In this document: positions 1 through 3,761 of the stretch, piece by piece | Numbering within the stretch: the stretch's first letter is position 1 | Layout of the letters: the number at the start of each line of letters is the position of its first letter | Assembly (NCBI GenBank): GCA_031551765.1 | Contig: JAVBNC010000057.1 | Coordinates: 1-10,281 of the forward strand | DNA: 10,281 nt | Direction: 5' to 3' | Source of the DNA: JAVBNC01 sp031551765 | GTDB lineage: Bacteria; Desulfobacterota; Desulfovibrionia; Desulfovibrionales; Desulfovibrionaceae | Translations under genes and position numbers: made by a program | Notes under the pieces: model-generated | Told to the model about the DNA's origin: nothing | Databases searched by the model: none | Seen by the model: only the letters and a program-made list of their open reading frames with translations

Positions 1-27
1 TTTCGCAATGGTATCCACCGTCAGCAT
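1..27 (-). CDS. istA: IS21 transposase IstA, first 9 codons only
   Basis: The minus strand from 27 reads ATG followed by codons for MLTVDTIAK, which matches the typical IstA N-terminus as I remember it (the family continues with an HTH region). A purine-rich GGGGAGGA at 38-45 on the minus strand lies about ten bases upstream, with a second GGAG directly abutting the ATG. The frame runs off the left edge of the window. IstA is the DDE transposase that works with the ATPase IstB in cut-and-paste transposition. Nine residues is a short match, so the assignment leans on the end repeats beside it. Confidence 0.65.
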
Positions 28-78
28 CTCCTTCGATTCCTCCCCGGCGCTACCGCGCCTCGGGAAGGGTTTGCCTGG

Positions 79-128
79 GTGGGTCATTTTTGCAAGCCGA
101 TTACCCCTTAAAGTGGGTCACTTTTGCA
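79..128. repeat. Two direct copies of the IS21 end repeat
   Basis: GTGGGTCATTTTTGCA at 79-94 and GTGGGTCACTTTTGCA at 113-128 differ at one base and are spaced 34 bases start to start. Repeated transposase-binding sites inside the ends are characteristic of IS21-family elements. The outer copy also supplies the stop codon (118-120, minus strand) that ends the interrupted GNAT frame. Confidence 0.8.
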
Positions 129-465
129 TGCTGTTGCACACGCCAAGGCGGCCTATCTTGACGGCGGGATATGCTGAATAGTGGTAGCTGGCGCGTACCT
201 CCGGCAAATCATCCTCGCCGGTCACGACCACAGCGTCATTCTGCAGCGTGGCGAAGGCCAAGGGAACATCCGGAAAGCGGGCGTCCTCAAACACATACGT
301 GACGGCAATCCTGTCAGCGAAGTGACTGGCCGCGCCACGCTGGATGAACTCGTCAAGGTCCCTGTCGGTATCTTCCGGCCGCAAACAAGAAAAGCCCGCG
401 AAGATAGAAAAATTCTCCACGGGACTGATCTTGAATCCGTTATACTGCCAGCTATTTCTTTGCAC
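118..465 (-). pseudogene. GNAT-family N-acetyltransferase (toxin type), truncated by the IS21 element
   Basis: The frame opens with GTG at 465 inside the end of the upstream small gene and encodes 115 residues. The genuine part (about residues 1-109) has landmarks of GNAT proteins that act as toxins: a C-L-R-P-E-D-T-D-R-D-LDEFIQRGA segment near residue 27, VTYVFED, and YPAVKIGRLGV just before the break. In intact relatives of about 160 residues the acetyl-CoA-binding loop (R/Q-x-x-G-x-G/A) follows directly after this point. Here the frame instead runs into C-N-S-M-Q-K and stops within the IS repeat, so the cofactor-binding motif and the C-terminus are gone and the protein should be inactive. 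Family toxins of this kind acetylate aminoacyl-tRNA; that activity is knowledge of the family, not shown here. Confidence 0.7.
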
Positions 466-613
466 GCCGTTCCATGACCTTTTGGATTTCAGCGCGCATC
501 TTCTCCACGTCCACCGCAGGCGGGGGGAACGGCCTGGGGTTCTGTGCCGCCTTGACGAAGGCCGCCGCGTCCTCGCCGCGAAGCACAGGCGTTGCCTCTA
601 TGGGTCTTGCCAT
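452..613 (-). CDS. 53-aa candidate antitoxin partner of the GNAT gene
   Basis: The minus strand carries AAGGAGG five bases before an ATG at 613 and a 53-residue frame ending in TAG at 452-454. The protein starts MARPIEATPVLRGEDAAAF, has a proline-rich middle (PRPFPPP) and a charged, probably helical C-terminal tail rich in K, R and E. Short proteins beginning with a P-I-E-A-T-P-x-L-x-G-x-D-A motif commonly sit directly upstream of GNAT toxin genes, from my recollection of such gene pairs. The GNAT start codon lies 14 bases inside this gene, so the two were translationally coupled. This gene is intact although its partner is broken. No DNA-binding fold is obvious, so the antitoxin role is inferred from position and size. 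Confidence 0.65.
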   Translation of the reverse strand: MARPIEATPVLRGEDAAAFVKAAQNPRPFPPPAVDVEKMRAEIQKVMERRAKK

Positions 614-638
614 GTCGGCCTCCTTTTGGGGGTAAAAG

Positions 639-680
639 GGTTAATTCTGACAGCAATGTCCGCTCGAACCCTAATTAACC
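639..680. promoter_or_regulatory. Nested inverted repeats upstream of the antitoxin-like gene (candidate operator)
   Basis: GGTTAATT at 639-646 and AATTAACC at 673-680 form a perfect 8-bp inverted repeat separated by 26 bases. Between them lies a second dyad, GACAGCAATGTC (649-660). The block sits 26-67 bases upstream of the 53-aa gene start, where an autoregulatory operator of a toxin-antitoxin operon would be expected. I found no clean -35/-10 pair on the minus strand, so promoter function is inferred from position. Confidence 0.4.
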
Positions 681-1068
681 ACGAAACAGGATGAAAGCAA
701 CGGAAAAGAACCTCTCCGGAAGTCTCGGAACGTCCGGGGAAGTCTTGCCGTCTTGGTCGCATGTGGAGGCGGAAAAAGACGGTGGTGTACTTGCCCTATT
801 TCGGCCTATTTTTGAGAGTAAAGTGGGAAATTTTTCAGCGAGAGGAGATTTTCAGGGGTTTTGTCCTGGTGGCTATAATGTGCCGGAAACGACAAGAACT
901 AACTTAACTACGCTATATTCCAATGCATACCACTTTTCAAGAAAATAGCCCGTAAGGAGTGTTATGTTAACTTTATATTTACCACTTATTGTGATTATTT
1001 TATGACTTTACTGTCCTGATTATAGCTGTTAGTGAATTTTTACCACATCGTCAACAGGAGGTTGCTAA
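681..1068. other. AT-richer intergenic region without a convincing gene
   Basis: An open frame at 691-948 (85 codons) has no proper ribosome binding site and a product I do not recognise, so I do not call it. GGCTATAATGTG at about 881-892 contains a perfect TATAAT, but only a weak -35 (TTTCAG, about 18 bases upstream) can be proposed. TTTACCAC occurs as a direct repeat at 978-985 and 1039-1046, 61 bases apart, just upstream of the first HTH gene. Composition from about 890 to 1050 is clearly more AT-rich than the flanks, as expected for a regulatory or recombination region of a mobile element. Confidence 0.5.
964..1005 (+). CDS. Possible 13-residue hydrophobic peptide
   Basis: AAGGAG at 954-959 lies four bases before an ATG at 964, opening a 13-residue frame (MLTLYLPLIVIIL) that ends in TGA at 1003-1005. 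The peptide is almost wholly hydrophobic with no charged residue. It could be a leader peptide for the downstream HTH gene, a very small membrane peptide, or chance in AT-rich DNA. Length alone gives almost no support; the ribosome binding site is the only positive sign. Confidence 0.2.
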   Translation: MLTLYLPLIVIIL

Positions 1069-1284
1069 GTGACCGAGCAAACATCGTGGCCGCTCATTGG
1101 CATGACCATTGATGAAGCGGCAGAGGCCCTGCGCGTCAACCCCAAGACGATCCGCATGCTCATCAAGGAAGGCACCTTCCCGGCCCGTAAGGTGGGCAAG
1201 AGCTGGCGGATTGATCCCGAGGCCGTCAAGCAATGGCTGGCGGAAGGCAGAAGCCCTCAGGGCGAAGAGGACGCGGAAGAATAA
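1069..1284 (+). CDS. Excisionase-family helix-turn-helix DNA-binding protein, 71 aa
   Basis: The GTG start at 1069 is preceded by AGGAGG with seven bases of spacing. Residues 12-33 (M-T-I-DEAAEALRVNPKTIRMLI) form a MerR/excisionase-type helix-turn-helix, and KVGKSWRIDPEAVKQWL at 41-57 is the characteristic wing and following helix of the small HTH_17/excisionase family. The tail is acidic (GEEDAEE). Proteins of this family act as recombination directionality factors or as small transcription regulators in integrative elements and prophages. It is the first gene of the plus-strand cluster and follows an AT-rich upstream region, so it may bind there. The start is fixed by the ribosome binding site; ATG at residue 12 would cut into the helix-turn-helix. 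Confidence 0.85.
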   Translation: MTEQTSWPLIGMTIDEAAEALRVNPKTIRMLIKEGTFPARKVGKSWRIDPEAVKQWLAEGRSPQGEEDAEE

Positions 1285-1291
1285 CCTAAAC

Positions 1292-1326
1292 GGCCCGGCA
1301 GGGTGTACGACCACCTGTGCCGGGCC
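1292..1326 (+). other. Strong hairpin between the HTH gene and the next gene
   Basis: GGCCCGGCA (1292-1300) and TGCCGGGCC (1318-1326) pair perfectly over nine bases, and inner GGGTG/CACCT adds about five more pairs around one bulge, leaving a short loop. It starts eight bases after the HTH stop codon. No T-run follows, so it is more likely an mRNA-stabilising or processing hairpin than an intrinsic terminator. It could set different expression levels for the two genes. Confidence 0.5.
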
Positions 1327-1357
1327 TGACCACAACCCCATACAGGAGGTATGGAAC

Positions 1358-1711
1358 ATGGCTACAACTAACTTACTTCCGGCAATCCCAAAGCGCAAGG
1401 CGGCAATGGTGCGGTTTTCAACAGCGACAATCCCCGGCCTGGTTCAGACCTATGCTTTGGCGGCGGAGGCGCTCCCCTTCTTTGCGGCCCGGCCTGAACG
1501 CCTGCTGCACGCCCTGGAAGACCCGGCACGGCACGATGCCGCGCTCTTTCTGTTACAGAGCGGCACCAGCGCCCTGGACTGCCTGGAATGCCTTGAAGCC
1601 GGGGATTTGACCCTGCTGCGGACTTACCTTACCGGCTTGGCTTACAGCCTCTTTAAGAAGGCGGAAAACCCGGACCCGGCCGGAAGCGGCCTTACGGAGG
1701 CTCGCCAATGA
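1358..1711 (+). CDS. Hypothetical protein, 117 aa, accessory-element cluster
   Basis: The ATG at 1358 has AGGAGG eight bases upstream (1344-1349), which selects it over longer in-frame starts that would overlap the HTH gene. The protein begins MATTNLLPAIPKRKAAMVRF, with a basic N-terminus. It continues as an alanine/leucine-rich, probably all-helical domain (LVQTYALAAEALPFF, PERLLHALEDPARHDAALFLL, LEAGDLTLLRTYLTGLAYSL) and ends in a polar tail. No catalytic motif, signal peptide or membrane segment is seen. The stop codon overlaps the next start as ATGA at 1708-1711, so the two genes should be translationally coupled. I do not recognise the family; position and size suggest a prophage or integrative-element accessory protein. 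Confidence 0.7.
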   Translation: MATTNLLPAIPKRKAAMVRFSTATIPGLVQTYALAAEALPFFAARPERLLHALEDPARHDAALFLLQSGTSALDCLECLEAGDLTLLRTYLTGLAYSLFKKAENPDPAGSGLTEARQ

Positions 1712-2454
1712 ACGCAGCCAGCAAGAGAGCCACCTCCCGGCCCATTCTGGCCACGGTGGGTTCCGTTCACGTATCTTCCCTGCCGCAATCCCTGCGCCAC
1801 AACACCTTGCCCACCGCCCTGGAGGATGCTCGCGTTCTCGCCGTGTTCCTGCGCGACGTGGCATGCCTTGCCCTGGACAGCGAGGATTTCCCGGCCTTCG
1901 AAAGCGACGGGCTGCGCGGCCTGATCCTGGTGCATGACCTGCTCATGGACAAGATCGAGATCGGCATGGGCGTGTACAAGTTCCCCACTTCGGACTTCGG
2001 CGATGACGTTCCCGCCCTTGCAAAAAGGGAGGTGCGGCATGAGCACTCCCTTCATCGACCGAGAAACCCTTCACGACAAGCTGCGCCTACTCGGCACTGT
2101 GGCCGGGCTGATGGGCGATCATCCGGAAAGCTTCAGCGACGGAGATTACTATGCCCTGCAAGGCTTACTGTACGACGTCGCCAAACAGGTATGGCCGGAG
2201 TGGGAACAACACGACGAACAACCGGATGCATGAACCAAGGAGGAACCGTATGCTTATCACAGAATTTGAGGGGCGCGGACGTCTTTGCCCCATGGGAATG
2301 TCCCACCTTGCCGAGCACAATGAGGGGTGTGACTGCGAAACCACCAACTGCATGGCCTGGCGCTGGTATGATAAGCCAGACTGTGAAGGGGAAAGGCGCG
2401 GGTATTGTGGTCTGGCCGGCAAGCCTCAGTGGACTGAGGACTGACCAGGTCTAA
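1708..2454 (+). CDS. Hypothetical protein, about 106 genuine residues, probably frameshifted near 2022-2026
   Basis: The ATG at 1708 overlaps the preceding stop codon (ATGA). Residues 1 to about 106 look genuinely coding: mixed hydrophobic and acidic helices such as ALEDARVLAVFLRDVACLAL and GLRGLILVHDLLMDKIEIGM. After the A5 run at 2022-2026 the frame stays open to 2454, but the product becomes R/P/T-rich and overlaps two well-supported genes in another frame. If the run held one more A, or if ribosomes slipped by -1 there, the protein would end ALAKKGGAA with a stop at 2040-2042 overlapping the next ATG. That is the same ATGA junction seen at this gene's own start. The intended product is then about 111 aa. 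The cause may be mutation, sequencing error or programmed slippage. The family is not recognised. Confidence 0.5.
   Translation: MNAASKRATSRPILATVGSVHVSSLPQSLRHNTLPTALEDARVLAVFLRDVACLALDSEDFPAFESDGLRGLILVHDLLMDKIEIGMGVYKFPTSDFGDDVPALAKREVRHEHSLHRPRNPSRQAAPTRHCGRADGRSSGKLQRRRLLCPARLTVRRRQTGMAGVGTTRRTTGCMNQGGTVCLSQNLRGADVFAPWECPTLPSTMRGVTAKPPTAWPGAGMISQTVKGKGAGIVVWPASLSGLRTDQV
2039..2233 (+). CDS. Hypothetical protein, 64 aa, acidic
   Basis: The ATG at 2039 is preceded by GGGAGG with six bases of spacing (2027-2032), which rejects upstream in-frame starts. The 64-residue product begins MSTPFIDRETLHDKLRLLGT and is strongly acidic. It reads as two helices (ETLHDKLRLLGTVAGLMG and YYALQGLLYDVAKQVWPEW) joined by a loop, with a D/E/Q-rich end. 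The start codon would overlap the stop codon of the preceding gene if that gene's frame were restored. Spacing to the next gene is 16 bases. No motif gives a function; such small acidic helical proteins are common in prophage and integrative-element operons. Confidence 0.65.
   Translation: MSTPFIDRETLHDKLRLLGTVAGLMGDHPESFSDGDYYALQGLLYDVAKQVWPEWEQHDEQPDA
2250..2444 (+). CDS. Cysteine/tryptophan-rich 64-aa protein, possible zinc-binding
   Basis: AAGGAGG at 2237-2243 with six bases of spacing selects the ATG at 2250 over a longer in-frame start. The 64 residues contain six cysteines: C13, a C-D-C pair near 28-30, C35 in TTNCMAWRWYDKPDCEG, C44 in the same segment, and C52 in GYCGLAGKPQW. With H19 and H22 this could make a small zinc-binding fold. 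The CMAWRW ... GYCGLAGKP arrangement resembles uncharacterised small proteins I associate with prophages and integrative elements; that is recollection, not a search. No signal peptide is present, so a disulfide-rich secreted role is less likely. It is the last of the closely spaced genes; the next one lies 135 bases on. Confidence 0.65.
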   Translation: MLITEFEGRGRLCPMGMSHLAEHNEGCDCETTNCMAWRWYDKPDCEGERRGYCGLAGKPQWTED

Positions 2455-2579
2455 AAAATTGGAGGGGGCAGGGGGACGCCCCTCCCCGGCCCGGACATGG
2501 CTTCCGTACCCGCCGCCCGTCCCTGCTCATCATGCCGGGGCTGGCGGTGCGGTACCGGTCTTAACGAGTGGAGACTGAT
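2445..2579 (+). other. Structured GC-rich leader between two small genes
   Basis: GGAGGGGGC near 2461 can pair with GCCCCTCC near 2479, giving a short GC hairpin preceded by an A-run and without a T-run after it. Further on, CCGTACCCGCCGCC (about 2505-2518) and GGCGGTGCGGTACCGG (about 2543-2558) form an imperfect long-range pairing just before the ribosome binding site of the second HTH gene. This could be an intercistronic regulatory structure. No small-RNA family is recognised. Confidence 0.3.
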
Positions 2580-2792
2580 ATGTCTTTTAGCATGACCAAA
2601 ACAGAAGTGGCGGAACTCTTCAAAATTTCCACGAAGACCGTGGAGCGCAACAGCAAATCAGGTAGGCTTCCCAAACCAATCTACGTGGGGGATCGCTCCC
2701 CGCGTTGGAACCGGGAAGCGGTGTACGCCATTTATAATGGCACGGTTCAGCCCGGAGCCTTGAGCGCGTCTGTGCCGCCGTCATCGTCATAG
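2580..2792 (+). CDS. AlpA-like helix-turn-helix protein, 70 aa
   Basis: The frame is open from a GTG at 2568, but GGAG at 2570-2573 with six bases of spacing points to the ATG at 2580. Residues 5-27 (MTKTEVAELFKISTKTVERN) form a helix-turn-helix, followed by G-R-L-P-K-P-I-Y-V-G-D-R-S-PRWNREAVYAIY. That pattern of x-F/L-P-x-P-x-x-x-G, then x-R/W-x, then a helix is typical of AlpA and related excisionase/activator proteins. AlpA-type proteins regulate integrase expression or act in excision of P4-like elements. This is the second such protein in 1.5 kb, so the two may divide regulation and excision, although no integrase gene is visible here. The proline/serine tail (PPSSS) is probably unstructured. 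Confidence 0.8.
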   Translation: MSFSMTKTEVAELFKISTKTVERNSKSGRLPKPIYVGDRSPRWNREAVYAIYNGTVQPGALSASVPPSSS

Positions 2793-2896
2793 GCAGCGTC
2801 TTCCTGCTGGCGTCGATTGGAATGTGTGCGCGGGTTAATCTGCCCTCGAAAAACCTCTCGGGGCTGAGTCAGTAAGACCGTACCCCGGAGGCACGT

Positions 2897-3244
2897 GTGC
2901 ATTTACTTTTGCTCATGGGCACCGGGGGGGATCAAATCTCTGAGGGCTCAAACCGGAAGACCGTGCGTAGGCAATCGCGCAGAGTTAGTTTTACCGATCC
3001 GGATTCACCATTACCGCAACCAGGCCCCTGCCTTCTCGTGGAGGTGGGGCTTTTACCTGTCCCGACAGCGCTGTATACTAAGCTTGTGCCCGCCCCCAGC
3101 CTCGACCAGGCCCCCGTGCGCGTCAATGCCTCCATTCCGAAAGCGGCCCTGGCAGAAATTGACGAGAAGGCCCGCGCCCATGGATTCATCCGCTCCGGCT
3201 TCCTTGCCCATGTCACCTTGACGTACCACCAGGACAGGCAATAA
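2897..3244 (+). CDS. HicB-like ribbon-helix-helix protein, degenerate N-terminus, 115 aa
   Basis: The last ~45 residues (P-V-RVNASIPKAALAEIDEKA, then R-A-H-G-F-IRSGFLAHV) match the C-terminal DNA-binding segment of HicB antitoxins. In those, a beta strand RVN[IV]SIP is followed by a helix with ID..A and a second helix with RSGFL. The N-terminal 60 residues do not look like the RNase-H-like HicB domain; only LLVEV near residue 47 recalls the strand preceding this region. The GTG at 2897 has GGAGG five bases upstream, so the frame could be translated. A shorter start at GTG 3086, directly after a promoter-like element, would give only the DNA-binding part. No hicA toxin gene is found next to it. 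I read it as a remnant or rearranged antitoxin that may still act as a repressor. Confidence 0.45.
   Translation: MHLLLLMGTGGDQISEGSNRKTVRRQSRRVSFTDPDSPLPQPGPCLLVEVGLLPVPTALYTKLVPAPSLDQAPVRVNASIPKAALAEIDEKARAHGFIRSGFLAHVTLTYHQDRQ
3052..3079 (+). promoter_or_regulatory. Sigma70-like promoter overlapped by a palindrome inside the HicB-like gene
   Basis: TTTACC (3052-3057) and TATACT (3074-3079) are separated by 16 bases. The spacer holds CTGT-cccg-ACAG-cg-CTGT, including the perfect palindrome ACAGCGCTGT (3065-3074), which overlaps the -10. A GTG in frame with the ribbon-helix-helix segment lies at 3086. The arrangement fits an autorepressed promoter driving only the C-terminal DNA-binding part, but could be coincidental. 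Confidence 0.35.
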
Positions 3245-3405
3245 TACTCTGTGGCGACAATGAGCGTGACCCTGCCTATAGGGCACCCCTCACTTTTAGG
3301 GGTATTTTTGGGGGTACAAGCGCTCATAGAAAAATATTGTTCTAGTTATTGCGGGTAGATAGTTGATAAGCGTGCATGCTTCACGACCACCATTAAAGAA
3401 TCTCA
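3245..3405. other. Intergenic region with GGGGTA repeats (possible element end)
   Basis: There is no gene here. GGGGTA occurs at 3299-3304 and, within GGGGGTA, at 3310-3316, joined by a T-run. From memory, similar G-rich/T-rich repeats occur near integrase genes and attachment sites of P4-type elements. The stretch 3317-3400 is AT-rich and shows no tRNA gene, T-loop or acceptor stem that would mark an attachment site. Confidence 0.3.
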
Positions 3406-3450
3406 CAAAGCCCCACGAAGCCTGAAAAGCCTTGTGGGGCTTTGCTTTTC
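3406..3450 (+). terminator. Intrinsic terminator, 11-bp perfect stem
   Basis: CAAAGCCCCAC (3406-3416) pairs perfectly with GTGGGGCTTTG (3434-3444) around a 17-base loop, followed by CTTTTC. It would end plus-strand transcription from the small-gene cluster. Confidence 0.75.
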
Positions 3451-3521
3451 ATGAAGGCGACAGTCTATCGTCCTCTCACATGCTCTATGGCCACAGTGGG
3501 CCATGGTTCCGGAAAAGCGCA

Positions 3522-3560
3522 AGGAAACGGGGAGGGGGATCGCTTCCCTCCCCGTTTCTT
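3522..3560. terminator. Long hairpin, about 15 bp, possibly a terminator
   Basis: GAAACGGGGAGGG (3524-3536) pairs perfectly with CCCTCCCCGTTTC (3546-3558) around a nine-base loop, with two further outer pairs. Only a weak T-rich stretch follows on either strand, so termination is less certain than the presence of the structure. Confidence 0.45.
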
Positions 3561-3632
3561 AAATGGCGCACGCGGGTGGAGCCACACGGAATTTGACAGG
3601 GTCGATAGCAATCTTTTGAGGAAAGCTTCACC

Positions 3633-3666
3633 TGTCCGTAAGCCTTGCGGGACTTTATTTTTTCCG
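3633..3666 (+). terminator. Weak-stem hairpin followed by a T-run
   Basis: GTCC near 3634 and GGAC at about 3649-3652 can pair, with one bulge extending the stem, and are followed at once by TTTATTTTTT. The T-run is excellent but the stem is short. Confidence 0.4.
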
Positions 3667-3710
3667 CGTCCTTCATAGTCCGGGTCCCGCCGTTGCGCGG
3701 GCCGCCTTGG

Positions 3711-3750
3711 GCGCGGGCCCCCCTGCCCGCCGGGGGAGCCCGCGCTTTTT
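3711..3750 (+). terminator. Strong intrinsic terminator, GC stem plus T5
   Basis: GCGCGGGCCCCCC (3711-3723) pairs with GGGGGAGCCCGCGC (3732-3745), apart from one mismatch or wobble, around an eight-base loop and is followed by TTTTT (3746-3750). The T-run is on the plus strand, so it stops rightward transcripts just before they enter the convergent chemoreceptor gene. The same stem may serve the minus strand, but without a T-run. Confidence 0.8.
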
Positions 3751-3761
3751 AGAAACAGCCG

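Larger units (their letters stand above)
1..138 (-). mobile_element. Terminal end of an IS21-family insertion sequence
   Basis: The minus strand reads, from outside inwards, an end region with two copies of a 16-bp repeat, a short non-coding leader, a Shine-Dalgarno sequence and the start of an IstA-like reading frame. Multiple end repeats just upstream of istA are the known architecture of IS21-family elements. Only this end is in the window; the rest lies to the left. The outer boundary is set by where the interrupted GNAT gene loses family similarity, and falls somewhere between 128 and 140; plus-strand CA at 137-138 fits the usual 5'-TG...CA-3' termini. No target duplication can be checked because the other end is absent. 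Confidence 0.75.

Noticed and set aside
691..948. 85-codon open frame in the AT-richer gap
   Set aside because: No proper ribosome binding site, no recognisable motif, composition unlike neighbouring genes.
3057..3074. LexA box in CTGT-cccg-ACAG
   Set aside because: The usual gram-negative LexA site has eight bases between CTGT and ACAG; here there are four.
3340..3400. Possible tRNA end (ACCACCA at about 3387-3393) as an attachment site
   Set aside because: No matching acceptor stem, T-loop sequence or anticodon arm can be folded upstream.
3442..3678. 78-codon open frame downstream of the first terminator
   Set aside because: It spans two hairpins, begins in a terminator stem and has no ribosome binding site.
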